DNA of 64,000 nucleotides from JAPSGM01 sp963777045 (GCA_963777045.1 CAVZPD010000009.1:124001-188000); one strand, 5' to 3'. Shown: positions 41,020 through 51,866, counted from the stretch's first letter. Program-made: numbers and translations. Notes: generated by a model not told the origin, from the sequence alone.

Positions 41020-42033
41020 TCAGTTGAGAATCGGGTTGAGCACGAAGTAGGCGATCGCCGCGACAGTTCCCGACGCGGGGATGGTCAGGACCCAGGCGAT
41101 GCCAATGTTGCGGGCGACGCCCCAGCGCACGGACTTGAACCGATCAGATGCGCCCGTGCCCATGATCGCGCTCGAGATGACGTGCGTGGTGCTGACCGGC
41201 ATGCCGAAGTGCGACGCGCCGAAGATGATCGTGGCGGCGGTGGTCTCCGCCGCGAAGCCGTGGACCGGGTCGAGCTTTACCACGCGCGTCCCCATCGTCT
41301 TGATGATCCGCCAGCCGCCCGCCGCGGTCCCCAGCGAGATGGCGGTCGCGGCGAGGATGATGACCCACAGCGGGACCTCGAACGTGGTCAGCACGCCGGC
41401 CTCGACCAGCGCCAGGGTCATGATGCCCATCGTCTTCTGGGCGTCGTTGCTCCCGTGGCTGAATGCCATGTAGCCGGCGGAGAGGACCTGCAGCCGCCGG
41501 AACAGGTCGTTCATGAAGTGCGGGTTGAAGCGCTTGAAGACGTTGAAGATCAGGATCATGAACCCCAGCGCCAGCAGCAGCCCGGCGATGGGCGAGGTGA
41601 CGAGGGGGATGAGGACCTTGACGACGATCCCGTCGATCTGCCACGACGTGAAGCCGGCCGCAGCGGCCGCCGAGCCGAGGAGTCCGCCGATCAGGGCGTG
41701 GCTGCTCGACGACGGGATGCCCAGGCGCCAGGTGACCAGGTTCCAGGTGATGCCTCCCACCAGCGCGGCGGCGACCAGCACCTGTCCCGACACGCCGGCC
41801 TCCGCCTGCGACTGGATCAGCCCCGCGCCCACCGTCTTGGCCACGGCCGTCCCGGTCAGCGCCCCGGCGAAGTTGGCCACGGCGCTCATGCCGATGGCCC
41901 AGCCCGGCTTCAGCGCCCGCGTGCTGACGCTGGTGGCGATCGCATTGGCAGTGTCGTGGAAGCCGTTGATGTAGTCGAAGATGACCGCGAGGATGAGGAC
42001 CGCGACCAGGATCGCGGTGAAGCCGTCAGGCAT
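41020..42033 (-). CDS. pit: Low-affinity inorganic phosphate transporter (Pit/PiT family)
   Basis: 337 residues, about ten helices, with the PiT repeats GFHDTANAIATSVSTRAL and FSHGSNDAQKTMGI and the paired GIPSSSSHALIGG and GMPVSTTHVISS motifs. Takes up phosphate (often as metal phosphate) with protons or sodium. Start lies 8 bases inside the DUF47 gene. Confidence 0.95.
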   Translation of the reverse strand: MPDGFTAILVAVLILAVIFDYINGFHDTANAIATSVSTRALKPGWAIGMSAVANFAGALTGTAVAKTVGAGLIQSQAEAGVSGQVLVAAALVGGITWNLVTWRLGIPSSSSHALIGGLLGSAAAAAGFTSWQIDGIVVKVLIPLVTSPIAGLLLALGFMILIFNVFKRFNPHFMNDLFRRLQVLSAGYMAFSHGSNDAQKTMGIMTLALVEAGVLTTFEVPLWVIILAATAISLGTAAGGWRIIKTMGTRVVKLDPVHGFAAETTAATIIFGASHFGMPVSTTHVISSAIMGTGASDRFKSVRWGVARNIGIAWVLTIPASGTVAAIAYFVLNPILN

Positions 42034-42643
42034 GCTTGACGACGATCCGCTCGATCACGTTCGCGACGTCCTCGCAGGCATCCACGGCCTCCTCCAGTAG
42101 CTGGTAGATGTCCTTCCACTTGATGATCGTCACCGGGTCGTTCCCATGGCGGAAGAGCTCCGCCACCGCCTGCCGTGCGATCCGGTCACCCTCGTTCTCG
42201 AGGCGGTGGATCTCGATCCAGTAGCGATCGAGGCCCTTGAAGCCGCGGAGGCGCGACAGCGCATCGACGATCTGCTCGCACTGCAGCGTGATGATCTCGG
42301 CCTGCTTGACGGCGGTATCGCCGGGCGAGTCGATCGCGTACAGGATGCAGGTGTCGGCGACCTCCTCGATCAGGTCGATGACGTCGTCGAGCCGGCTGAT
42401 GAGGGCATGGATCTCTTCGCGGTCGAACGGGGTCACGAAGGTCGCTTCGAGCTTGTGGCCGATCTCGTGGCTGATCCGGTCACCCTCGTGCTCGGCGTTG
42501 CGGAGCTGCATGCCAAGTCGCTCGCGCTCGTCGAAGTTCCGGAAGAACTCCTCCAGCAGCCGCGCGCCGGCGAGGACGTTCGACGCGTCCTCCACGAACA
42601 TCTCGTAGAACTTCTCTTCGCGAGGGATCAGGGGCAGGCGCAT
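42026..42643 (-). CDS. Pit accessory protein, PhoU-like DUF47 family
   Basis: 205 residues, all-helical, with PhoU-like metal motifs (NAEHEGDRISHEI and RLENEGDRIARQA). DUF47 proteins are encoded next to Pit and modulate it. Begins MRLPLIPREEKFYEMF, the usual family start (R-E-E-K-F-Y), which fixes ATG 42643 and rejects longer versions. The 257 bases up to the PhoX-like gene contain no other gene. Confidence 0.93.
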   Translation of the reverse strand: MRLPLIPREEKFYEMFVEDASNVLAGARLLEEFFRNFDERERLGMQLRNAEHEGDRISHEIGHKLEATFVTPFDREEIHALISRLDDVIDLIEEVADTCILYAIDSPGDTAVKQAEIITLQCEQIVDALSRLRGFKGLDRYWIEIHRLENEGDRIARQAVAELFRHGNDPVTIIKWKDIYQLLEEAVDACEDVANVIERIVVKHA

Positions 42644-42900
42644 GTCTGAACAGACTCCAAGGACGAGCGATACGGCCTGATGGTGCCGGAAGGGGCTCAG
42701 CGCCGAGCGTACGCCGCGAAGCAGGAACGTGCAGGGCGATTCCGTAAGTGGTGCAGCGTGGCAACGGGGAGGCGCGATCGGTTTGCCGATTCGCGGCCGG
42801 CGGGTGCAGGATAGGTGACCTACGTCCCATGGGGTTGGCGGACCTGCTGCTGCCACGCCGAGCACCCCCCAAGAAACCGATTCACGAGGAGGCAAACTCT

Positions 42901-44433
42901 GTGACTCCATCGGTACCTCGGAGCGGAGCCAGGCGGACTGCCGCCCTGCTCGCCGCCCTGGCCCTGGTGATTGCCCTACCGGCCAGCGGCGCGCTCGCGA
43001 AGAAGAACGTCTCCGGCTACACGACGTCGGAGCCTCCACTGCTCACCGCCAACCAGGCCGGCGTGACGTTCACGGCGCTCATCAACTCCGGCGAAACCGC
43101 CTTCGGCGACGAGTTCGCCGGACTGCCAGACGGCATCGGTGCGGTTCCGGCGCCCGGCAACCAGGGCTACGTGGACCTGTACGTGAACCACGAAGAGTCA
43201 CACGTGCCGTTCCTGGGCACGGCGGACTTCAATGACTCGTCGGTCTCGCGCGTGCGGGTGGACGTCGGATCCAGATCCATCATCGACATGGACATTCCGC
43301 TGCCCGCGAGCCTTGGCTTCATCCGCTTCTGCTCGAGCTTCATGGCCGGGCCGGCGGAGGGATTCCCGCACTACACGCTGCTGACCAACGAGGAGTCGAA
43401 CGACATTCTCGACGTGCCGGCGGGCGCGCCCTACGGCGCCGATCCGGCCCTGGCCCCGCAGCGGCAGGCCGGCTACTCGGTCGCGCTCGACACCGTGACC
43501 GGAAAGGTGACGACGCTCGACGCGGCAGGACGCCACAATCACGAGAACCAGGTCGTGGTGCCGGGTGGCTGGAAGGGGATCTACTCCCTCTCCGGCGACG
43601 ACACCTTCAGCGCCCCCAGCTCGCAGCTCTACATGTTCGCCAGCCCGAAGTGGCAGACCTATGTGAAGGGCGATGGCACGCTGTGGGCCTTCCGCGTCAC
43701 GGCGACCGAGTCCGGGCCGGTGGACGCCACCGACGCGTTCAATGGCGCCAACGACTACCTCGACATGCAGCCGGGCGATACCTGGTCCGGCGAGTTCATC
43801 CCGGTTCCGGATGATGTTGCCCGGGGCCTGACCGGAGAGGCGCCGCAGACGGCCCTCGAGAACTGGTCGAATGCGAACAACGTCTTCCAGTTCGTCCGGA
43901 TCGAGGACATCGACTACGACCCCGACAGCCCACGGACGGTCTACTTCGCCGACACGGGTACCACTCGTTTGATCCCCGACGGGAACGGACGGCTGGCCCG
44001 TGGGCCGAGCGGCACCGGCGTCAACACCAACGGCCGCATCTTCAAGATGACCATGAACGCGGACGACCCCACCGTGGTCGACTCGTTCAGCATCCTGGCC
44101 GATGCAGACCAGCTCACTCCCGCGATGCGCAGCCCCGACAACATCGACGTCGGGCACGACAGCATCATGGTCCAGGAGGACACCAGCAGCTTCTCGAAGA
44201 TCTGGCAGTACTCCATGGGCAGCGGCGAGTGGACCGTCGTGGCCACGGGCGCAGTTGAGGATGCCGAAACGAGCGGCATCCTGGACGTCTCGCCGTGGTT
44301 CGGTCCCGGCATGTGGGCCCTCGTGGTGCAGGACCACACCCCGGCACACTGGGTTCGCTGGGAGACGGTCGGTGACGTGACCTACAAGGAGGAGGCCGGA
44401 CAGCTGCTGCTGATGCACGTCCCCAACAGTTGA
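42901..44433 (+). CDS. Secreted PhoX-like (DUF839) phosphatase
   Basis: 510 residues. Signal peptide (ARRTAALLAALALVIALPAS-type) and DUF839 landmarks: DLYVNHEESHVPF, TLLTNEESND, HNHENQVVVPGGW, YFADTGTTRLIPDGNGR, PDNIDVGHDSIMVQED and a Trp-rich end. PhoX enzymes are Ca/Fe alkaline phosphatases that free phosphate from organic esters; acidic clusters suited to Ca are present. The GTG start is supported by GAGGAGG (42886-42892). Neighbouring Pit and Pst genes support a phosphate role, though no PHO box is obvious here. Confidence 0.82.
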   Translation: MTPSVPRSGARRTAALLAALALVIALPASGALAKKNVSGYTTSEPPLLTANQAGVTFTALINSGETAFGDEFAGLPDGIGAVPAPGNQGYVDLYVNHEESHVPFLGTADFNDSSVSRVRVDVGSRSIIDMDIPLPASLGFIRFCSSFMAGPAEGFPHYTLLTNEESNDILDVPAGAPYGADPALAPQRQAGYSVALDTVTGKVTTLDAAGRHNHENQVVVPGGWKGIYSLSGDDTFSAPSSQLYMFASPKWQTYVKGDGTLWAFRVTATESGPVDATDAFNGANDYLDMQPGDTWSGEFIPVPDDVARGLTGEAPQTALENWSNANNVFQFVRIEDIDYDPDSPRTVYFADTGTTRLIPDGNGRLARGPSGTGVNTNGRIFKMTMNADDPTVVDSFSILADADQLTPAMRSPDNIDVGHDSIMVQEDTSSFSKIWQYSMGSGEWTVVATGAVEDAETSGILDVSPWFGPGMWALVVQDHTPAHWVRWETVGDVTYKEEAGQLLLMHVPNS

Positions 44434-44457
44434 CCCGCGAAACTCCTTAACGCTCGG

Positions 44458-44483
44458 AAGGGCCGCCCACGAGGGCGGTCCTT
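44458..44483 (+). terminator. Intrinsic terminator after the PhoX-like gene
   Basis: AAGGGCCGCCC - ACGA - GGGCGGTCCTT: an 11-bp stem with one G-U pair and a 4-base loop, 25 bases after the stop, followed by CT rather than a U tract. Confidence 0.8.
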
Positions 44484-44548
44484 CTGCATCCGATTGACCG
44501 ATGCGCCAGACTGCACCACACATCGGCCCGCATTCACCGGAGGACCCC

Positions 44549-44737
44549 GTGTTCACCTTCGAGCAGATGGCATTCCTGCACCGCCACGAGGACGAGTGGC
44601 GAGAGCTGCAGGAAGTACCGCATCACACCTCGTCGGATGACGACGACCTGGAGCGACGGCTCCTCCGCGGCGAGAAGGTCTTCCGCTGCGTCGACTGTGA
44701 CCTCGAGGTCATCGCTGCCCCCCGGAACTCTCGCTGA
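44549..44737 (+). CDS. Small acidic protein with one CXXC motif
   Basis: 62 residues from a GTG preceded by CGGAGG; an ATG at 44501 would add 16 residues. Sequence is rich in His/Glu/Asp (FLHRHEDEWRELQ, SSDDDDLERRLL) and ends FRCVDCDLEVIAAP. One CXXC with upstream His residues could hold a zinc ion. No family recognised. It precedes the GH2 gene by 19 bases. Confidence 0.55.
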   Translation: MFTFEQMAFLHRHEDEWRELQEVPHHTSSDDDDLERRLLRGEKVFRCVDCDLEVIAAPRNSR

Positions 44738-44756
44738 GGCGATCTCCGGAGACTTG

Positions 44757-47057
44757 GTGCGACGATCGCGCGATCCGTCCGGAGTCCTTCGGGGCCCGGT
44801 AGCGGGGGTGCTGCTGTCGGCGACCCTGCTCGGCGGGTGCGCACCGGCGGCCCATGCCGGAAGCCTTCGGGCGACGCTCAGCATGGAGCAGCCGGGCGGC
44901 CTCCCGGTCGCGATGCAGAACGGGATCCCGGTCCCGACCTTCGAGCGCCAGGCGCGCCGACAGCTCGAGCTGAGCGGGACGTGGCGCGTGCAGCGCGTGG
45001 ACCTTTCGGACGAACTCTCGCTCACCGATCGATCGCAGTCGCTGGGCGCCATCGTGGCCGAGGCCGGGGGCCGCGAGCAGCCCGCCTACGACGACGCGAG
45101 CTGGGGAGAGCTCGAGGTTCCCGGCACGCTGAACCGCCCTCCCGACGGCGACGAGACCGACGGCTGGTACCGGCGCAGCATCTACGTCTCCCGGCGCTGG
45201 CAGGGGATGGCGACCACGCTGAAGTTCGCCTCGGCCAACTACCTGGCCGACGTGTGGCTCAACGGCCAGCACCTCGGCTACCACGAGGGCGGCTACACGC
45301 CGTTCGCGTTCGACGTGACCGACGTGCTGCAGCCGGGCCGCCGCAACGTGCTCGCGGTTCGGATCGACAACCCGCCGTGGGGCACGCGCAACGACATCGT
45401 TCCGTGGGGCCTGGCGGATTGGTGGAACTACGGGGGTATCACCGGCCGAGTCTGGATCGAGGCCACGCCAGCCACTCACCTCGTCCGGGCGGACGTGGTG
45501 CCGCACCTCGACGGGATCGACGTCGCGGTGGTGATGCGGCGAACCGCTGGAGTGGCAGACCGCGATCCCTCGGCGTCGGCAACGGCCGCCGGCCAGAGCC
45601 CGTCGCCGACGGCCACAGCGACGCTCGCCCCCGGCGTCTCGGCCCGACCACCGGAGATCCAGGCCCCCGAGGCGGTGCCGGAGCTGCGGGTCGAGGTCTA
45701 CCCCGCGGAGGTCCGCCCCGACAATCTGCTGAGCGAGCTGGCCTCGGCCCTGGTGCCGCCCGGCTCCCAGCCGCAGGCGAGCGATGCGCTGCCCCTGCCA
45801 GCGCTGGAACCCGGCGGGACGGCACGGCTCGACACCGGCTTCCTGCTCGGCGGCGTCGATCACTGGACACCATCCCACCCGGCGCTCTACGTCCTGCACG
45901 CCGTCCTGACCGATGGCGACGGCTCGCCGGTCGACGAGCTGTGGACGACCTTCGGGCTGCGGCGCGCCGGCGTGAACCCGGACACCGGCCAGCTGCTGCT
46001 CAACGGCGACCCCGTGTCCTTCACCGGCGTCGGGCTGCACGACGAGCGGATCGACCCCGACGGCGACGGGGAGCGCGCGACCGCGGAGCCCATCACCGCT
46101 CCCCAGGACCTGCTCGCGCAGCTGGACCATGCACGCAACGTCCAGGCGGACCTGTTGCGCACCGGGCACACGCCGGCAAACCCGCTGCTGCTCATGCTGG
46201 CCGATCGGCTGGGTTTCGCCGTCTGGGAGGAGATACCGCTCTACCACTACACGCCGCTCACCTATGGCATCGCCATGGAGCGGGGCCTCCCGCAGCAGAT
46301 GCTGCGCGAGATGGCGCTGCGCGACATGAATCGCGCCTCCGTGCTCTTCCACGGCCTCTCGAACGAATCGACCGGGACCGATGCGCGAGCGGCAGCGCTC
46401 GCAACGCTGCACGCCGTCGACCGCGAAATCGACGGCACCCGCCTCACCGGCCAGGCGGCCTACGGCTCGATGCCGGATGATGCGACCCATGCCCCGCTCG
46501 ACGTCGCCGGCTTCACCTTCTACTACGGGGTCTTCTACGGCAGCGATGCGGCCACGGACACCGCCCGGGCGCTCGAGATCGCGCACGCGACGAACCCGGA
46601 CAAGCCGGTGATGGCGCTCGAGTTCGGCCGGTGGGCCGATGGGCCTGGCGGCCCTCAGGCGCAGGCGGGGATCCTCGAGGAAACCTACCCCGAGCTCAAC
46701 CTGCGCAGCTCACGCTGGGGCGGGTACGTGGGGGCGAGCGTGTGGTGGACGCTCGAGGACTTCACGACCATGGTGCCGGGCATCGGCATCGAGCACTTCG
46801 GCCTCTACGAGCCGTCGGGGACGAGGCGCGCTTCTGGGGCAACGGCGACGCGCCTCTTCGCCGCCGACGCCGGGGAGGGGGCGCAGCAACAGATCGAGTC
46901 CGAGGTGCAGCGGTCCGAGGTGATCCGGAGCGTGACCGGTTCAGACTGGCGCCTGGTCGGCTACCTCGCCTACGGCGTCGGTCTCAGCCTGCTCGTCATG
47001 ATCGGGCTGCTCGCGGTCCTGCTGCGTCGCGGCGGGCGGGCGAGGGCCGGTACGTGA
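44757..47057 (+). CDS. Glycoside hydrolase family 2-like lipoprotein with C-terminal membrane helix
   Basis: 766 residues. Signal with lipobox LLGGC; GH2 sugar-binding domain (SGTWRVQRV, VPGTLNRPPDG, YHEGGYTPFAFDVTDVL); Ig-like middle interrupted by a Ser/Thr/Pro/Ala-rich insert (about residues 275-310); TIM-barrel with acid/base Glu in HGLSNESTG and candidate nucleophile Glu in MALEFGRW; final helix LSLLVMIGLLAVLLRRGG. Likely a surface beta-glycosidase with a galactose, glucuronate or mannose-type substrate. GTG 44757 follows GGAG; the upstream frame is shadow. Confidence 0.82.
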   Translation: MRRSRDPSGVLRGPVAGVLLSATLLGGCAPAAHAGSLRATLSMEQPGGLPVAMQNGIPVPTFERQARRQLELSGTWRVQRVDLSDELSLTDRSQSLGAIVAEAGGREQPAYDDASWGELEVPGTLNRPPDGDETDGWYRRSIYVSRRWQGMATTLKFASANYLADVWLNGQHLGYHEGGYTPFAFDVTDVLQPGRRNVLAVRIDNPPWGTRNDIVPWGLADWWNYGGITGRVWIEATPATHLVRADVVPHLDGIDVAVVMRRTAGVADRDPSASATAAGQSPSPTATATLAPGVSARPPEIQAPEAVPELRVEVYPAEVRPDNLLSELASALVPPGSQPQASDALPLPALEPGGTARLDTGFLLGGVDHWTPSHPALYVLHAVLTDGDGSPVDELWTTFGLRRAGVNPDTGQLLLNGDPVSFTGVGLHDERIDPDGDGERATAEPITAPQDLLAQLDHARNVQADLLRTGHTPANPLLLMLADRLGFAVWEEIPLYHYTPLTYGIAMERGLPQQMLREMALRDMNRASVLFHGLSNESTGTDARAAALATLHAVDREIDGTRLTGQAAYGSMPDDATHAPLDVAGFTFYYGVFYGSDAATDTARALEIAHATNPDKPVMALEFGRWADGPGGPQAQAGILEETYPELNLRSSRWGGYVGASVWWTLEDFTTMVPGIGIEHFGLYEPSGTRRASGATATRLFAADAGEGAQQQIESEVQRSEVIRSVTGSDWRLVGYLAYGVGLSLLVMIGLLAVLLRRGGRARAGT

Positions 47058-47449
47058 GGCTGGTTCGGGGGCGGCTCGCCGCCGTCTCGGTCCGCGCCTC
47101 GTTCGGTGCGGGCCTGTGGGTGGGCGGGGCGCTGGGCCTGGTGCTCGGCTCGGTGCTGGGAGCCCTCCTGGTCTGGTTCACCGGTTCGGTCCTGGACTGG
47201 CAGCGGGAGCTGGGCTTCACCCTCGGCATCGCTCGCACCCTGCTCCCCTTCGGCGACCAGATTGGTGCGCTCCGCTGGATCAGCAGCACGTGGTGGGTCG
47301 TGATTCCACTGGCCGCGCTCGTCTGCGCGATCCTGACGGGGGCGGTCGGGGGGCTCATCGGGGCGCTGGTGGCGGCGGCGTACAACCGCTCGCCCCGTCA
47401 CGCGGCGGTCGTGGTCGAGCTACCCGATGAGCCCGCCCCCGATCAGTAG
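47054..47449 (+). CDS. Two- to three-helix membrane protein coupled to the GH2 gene
   Basis: 131 residues, GTG overlapping the GH2 stop. Helices near SFGAGLWVGGALGLVLGSVL, WWVVIPLAALVCAILTGAV and GGLIGALVAAAYN, with a polar loop between. Resembles, in general plan only, small actinobacterial DUF3566-type proteins; I do not assign a family. Possibly a partner of the GH2 enzyme. Ends 7 bases inside the convergent lipoprotein gene. Confidence 0.65.
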   Translation: MRLVRGRLAAVSVRASFGAGLWVGGALGLVLGSVLGALLVWFTGSVLDWQRELGFTLGIARTLLPFGDQIGALRWISSTWWVVIPLAALVCAILTGAVGGLIGALVAAAYNRSPRHAAVVVELPDEPAPDQ

Positions 47450-48024
47450 TCGTACAGGCTGCTGGCCGAGGAAGCCGCTCCCGGGACGGAGCCGTCCGGC
47501 TTGGCAGCGAACCACACGTCGCCGACGCCCTGTCCGTTCGTGTCGCCGGGAGCCGCATCACCCGCGAAGTAGTAGAGCGGCCAGTCATTCAGCGTGACCT
47601 GCGTGGAGCCGTCGTCCCGCTCGATCGTGCTGAGCTCACCGCTGACGCCGTCCCCCGCCACCGGCGTCGCCCCGGCGTCGACCGTGAGCGGCGGCCAGGT
47701 CTGCAGGCAGCTGTCGAAGCAGGAGGTCTCGCCCGGCGAATCGTTGAGGAAGATGTAGACGGAATTGCCGTCCGCATCGGTCAGGTAGTCGCCGATCGCA
47801 TCGGACGAGGCGGTCACGACGGTGGCATCGGCGGCGGGTTCCTCGCTCTCCGCTTCGGACGGGCTCGGGGCCTCGGACGGTGCCTGGCTGGCCGGTACGG
47901 AGGCGGCGACGCTCGGCGATCCGCTCGACGGCGATGCGCCACCGCCCTGGCAGGCAGCCAGCACCAGTGCGAACGCGAGCGGCAAGCCGATCCGGGGAAG
48001 CTGCGCGTGGTTGAGACGGAACAT
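47443..48024 (-). CDS. COG4315-type lipoprotein with Yx(F/W/Y)xxD repeats
   Basis: 193 residues: lipobox LAAC, Ser/Pro/Glu-rich linker (about 25-65), then two copies of the secreted-repeat motif, YLTDADGNSVYIFLND and WPLYYFAGDAAPGDTNG, and the closing VGDVWFAAKPDG. CFDSCLQTWPP gives a likely disulfide between the repeats. Function of the family is unknown; members are exported and often near respiratory proteins. Ribosome site GAGG seven bases before ATG. Confidence 0.87.
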   Translation of the reverse strand: MFRLNHAQLPRIGLPLAFALVLAACQGGGASPSSGSPSVAASVPASQAPSEAPSPSEAESEEPAADATVVTASSDAIGDYLTDADGNSVYIFLNDSPGETSCFDSCLQTWPPLTVDAGATPVAGDGVSGELSTIERDDGSTQVTLNDWPLYYFAGDAAPGDTNGQGVGDVWFAAKPDGSVPGAASSASSLYDY

Positions 48025-48083
48025 CGGGCATCCTCAATGGATTGGTTACCGTCCCGTACGCGCCCGGTTACCGCTGCGCGGAC

Positions 48084-49664
<1,581 letters not shown>

Positions 49665-49941
49665 GCTGGTCTCCTCCTTCTTCCGTCACCGCGCTCGGGA
49701 CGTCTGTTGGTAGTCGACCGGCCGCGCGTCACCACGTTGGGCGTGGGAGTCGGCTTCCGCAGTCTATGCATCTCGCCGTTGCAGCTCCGGATGGGAGCAG
49801 GAACGTTAACGAACATTGTACTCCCACCCTGTCCACCAGCACGATCTGGGCCGGAACCGACACCGCGGCGTTCCGGCTCCACGCCAGGATCCGGCTCCGC
49901 ACGTCCCGCCTGGGCCGTGGACCGGCATGCCTCGGCCCGTG
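49665..49941. other. pckA leader and spacer
   Basis: No gene. Candidate minus-strand -10 boxes for pckA are TAGACT (49766..49761, preceded by TGCA) and TACAAT (49820..49815); neither has a good -35. A short palindromic AT-rich patch (GTTAAC at 49804-49809) sits between them and could be an operator. Confidence 0.35.
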
Positions 49942-50120
49942 CCGATAGATCTCTCGCGTTGCGCCCGAACCCCGCGCCGGGTCAACCCATCGCAGATCTA
50001 TCGGTACAGCGTGCGCGCGGACCCGCCCAATGGGTCCCATTCGTGCCCACCCTGCACCGATAGACCGATCAAACCCATACCCACGCCGGGCCCTCGGTGC
50101 GATTCGGCCACTTCTATCGC
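49942..50120 (+). ncRNA. Candidate structured RNA/repeat element, copy B
   Basis: Motifs CCGATAGAT (49942-49950), ATCTATCGG (49996-50004), CCGATAGAC (50057-50065) and TTCTATCGC (50112-50120), separated by 45, 52 and 46 bases, the same geometry as copy A at 18425-18602. The first pair forms a perfect 9-bp stem, the second pairs at seven positions. Inside the first 45 bases GTTG...CAAC plus CCCG...CGGG make a hairpin; the 52-base linker has GGACCC-GCCCAAT-GGGTCC (50019-50037). The intervening sequence differs from copy A. No reading frame. It lies between pckA (divergent) and the GH3 gene start at 50189. Confidence 0.5.
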
Positions 50121-50188
50121 GTCAGGACGCACATGAGCGGGCCAAGGCGAGGCGGGCATGCCGCGTCGATTGGGGGCAAGATGGACCC

Positions 50189-51415
50189 GTGAATCGCCGG
50201 CAGTTCCTCATCGGCGCCACGGTCAGCGCACTCGGCGCGGTCGTCGCCGCCTGCTCGAAGGCGCTCGAGAGCGCGGGCCTGACGCCGTCGCCCACAGCGG
50301 CGCCCTCGGCCACGCCTCCGCCGCCCAGTCCCACCGTCGAAGCAACCGCCACTGCAAATCCCGAGGAGGAGCTTCGCACGGAGATCGGCCAGATGCTGCT
50401 GGTCGGCTTCCGGGGCCTGACCGTCGACGACTCCTCGCAGGTCATCCGCGACGTCCGCGAGCGTGGACTGGGCGGCGTGGTCCTCTTCGACAAGGACCTG
50501 CCGAGCGGCTCCGACGTGCGGAACGTCGAGTCGCCGGCGCAGGTCGCTGCGCTGACCGCCGAGCTCCAGGCGGCCGCGGCCGGCGCCTATGGACAGCCGC
50601 TGCTCATCGCCGTCGACGAGGAGGGCGGACTGGTGCAGCGCCTCGGCCCCGCCCAAGGCTTCCCCGACTTCCCTTCGGCGGCGAGGCTGGGCGAGCGTGG
50701 CGACCCCGATTTCACGCGACGCAGCGCCGGCGACATGGCGCACGTCCTCCAGCAGGCGGGCATCAACCTCAACCTGGCGCCGGTAGCCGACGTCAACGTC
50801 AACCCGACGAACCCGGTGATCGGCGCACTGGGACGCAGCTTCTCCGCCGACCCGGAGGTGGTGGCGGCCCAGGCGGCAGCATTCGTCGTGGGGCACCGCG
50901 ACGTGGGCGTGCGGACCAGCCTGAAGCACTTCCCGGGGCATGGCAGCTCGACCACGGACAGTCACCGGGGCTTCGTCGACGTGACCGACACCTGGAGCCG
51001 ACGTGAGCTCATCCCGTACCGCGAGCTCTTCGCCGCCAACACCGCCGATACGGTCCTGACCGCCCACGTCTTCAACGCGGCGCTGGATCCCGACTATCCC
51101 GCCACGCTCTCCAGGCCGACCATCGACGGGCTCCTGCGCGGCGAGCTCGGGTGGAGCGGGCCCATCATCAGCGACGACCTGCAGATGGGCGCCATTCGCG
51201 ACATCTACGGGACCGATGAGGCCCTGGTTCGATGCATCGGCGCTGGCGTGGACATCCTGCTGATCGCACAGCAGCAGGTCTTCGAGGAGGACCTCGTCGC
51301 CACCACCATCGACCGCGTGGTGGCGCTGGTGAATGCGGGCGACGTCGACCGGGAGCGGATCTCGGAGGCGGCCGCGAGGATCGCCGCGTTCAAGGCGACC
51401 CTGTCCGAATCGTAG
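50189..51415 (+). CDS. Glycoside hydrolase family 3 lipoprotein (NagZ-like beta-N-acetylhexosaminidase)
   Basis: 408 residues. Twin-Arg-like start (NRRQFLIGA) with lipobox VAAC, a Ser/Thr/Pro linker, then a GH3 barrel: IAVDEEGGLVQRL, NLAPVADVNVNP, the NagZ loop KHFPGHGSSTTDSH (catalytic Asp/His dyad) and nucleophile Asp in IISDDLQMGAI. Probably releases beta-linked N-acetylhexosamine from muropeptides or chitin-type substrates outside the cell. GTG 50189 lies 6 bases after CAAGAT, a weak -10 match. Confidence 0.88.
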   Translation: MNRRQFLIGATVSALGAVVAACSKALESAGLTPSPTAAPSATPPPPSPTVEATATANPEEELRTEIGQMLLVGFRGLTVDDSSQVIRDVRERGLGGVVLFDKDLPSGSDVRNVESPAQVAALTAELQAAAAGAYGQPLLIAVDEEGGLVQRLGPAQGFPDFPSAARLGERGDPDFTRRSAGDMAHVLQQAGINLNLAPVADVNVNPTNPVIGALGRSFSADPEVVAAQAAAFVVGHRDVGVRTSLKHFPGHGSSTTDSHRGFVDVTDTWSRRELIPYRELFAANTADTVLTAHVFNAALDPDYPATLSRPTIDGLLRGELGWSGPIISDDLQMGAIRDIYGTDEALVRCIGAGVDILLIAQQQVFEEDLVATTIDRVVALVNAGDVDRERISEAAARIAAFKATLSES

Positions 51416-51443
51416 GTTTCACGTTCCCATGACGACGGTCGCA

Positions 51444-51449
51444 TATCCT
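51444..51449 (+). promoter_or_regulatory. -10 box TATCCT, leaderless GTG start
   Basis: TATCCT ends 6 bases before GTG 51456. This decides against the in-frame ATG at 51429, which lies upstream of the promoter. Confidence 0.5.
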
Positions 51450-51455
51450 GCCGAC

Positions 51456-51866
51456 GTGGCCAACATCCTCTTCCTCTGCGTGCACAACGCTGGTCGCTCC
51501 CAGATGGCCGCTGGCTTCGCCCGGCACCTGGGCGGCGACCGAGTGCGGGTCTTCTCCGGCGGTTCCGAACCGGCCGATGCCGTCAATCCCGTGGCAGTGG
51601 CGGCCATGGCGGAGCAGGGGATCGACATCGGTGCAGAACAACCCCGACGCTGGACCGATGACGGCGTGCGCGCCGCGGACGTGGTGGTGACCATGGGCTG
51701 CGGCGACACCTGCCCCTACTACCCGGGGCGCCGCTACGTCGACTGGGAGCTGGACGATCCGGCCGGCCGGCCGATCGAGGAGGTACGCCCCATCCGCGAC
51801 GAGATCGAGCGGCGCGTCCGCGGACTGCTCGGCGAGCTGGGCGTACCATCGGCCTCCGATGGCTGA
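51456..51866 (+). CDS. arsC: Arsenate reductase, low-molecular-weight phosphatase fold (thioredoxin-coupled ArsC)
   Basis: 136 residues beginning VANILFLCVHNAGRSQMA: the P-loop C-X5-R-S with nucleophile Cys, and the second and third redox cysteines in TMGCGDTCPYYPGRRYVDW, the ArsC rather than plain phosphatase signature. Reduces arsenate to arsenite with thioredoxin. Arsenate is a phosphate mimic, so its presence near phosphate uptake genes makes sense, but no arsR or efflux gene is in view. Ends 8 bases inside the next gene. Confidence 0.9.
   Translation: MANILFLCVHNAGRSQMAAGFARHLGGDRVRVFSGGSEPADAVNPVAVAAMAEQGIDIGAEQPRRWTDDGVRAADVVVTMGCGDTCPYYPGRRYVDWELDDPAGRPIEEVRPIRDEIERRVRGLLGELGVPSASDG

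Noticed and set aside
49942..50120. Regularly spaced motifs as a CRISPR array
   Set aside because: The repeat is only 9 bases, alternates orientation, has just four copies and no cas genes are present.
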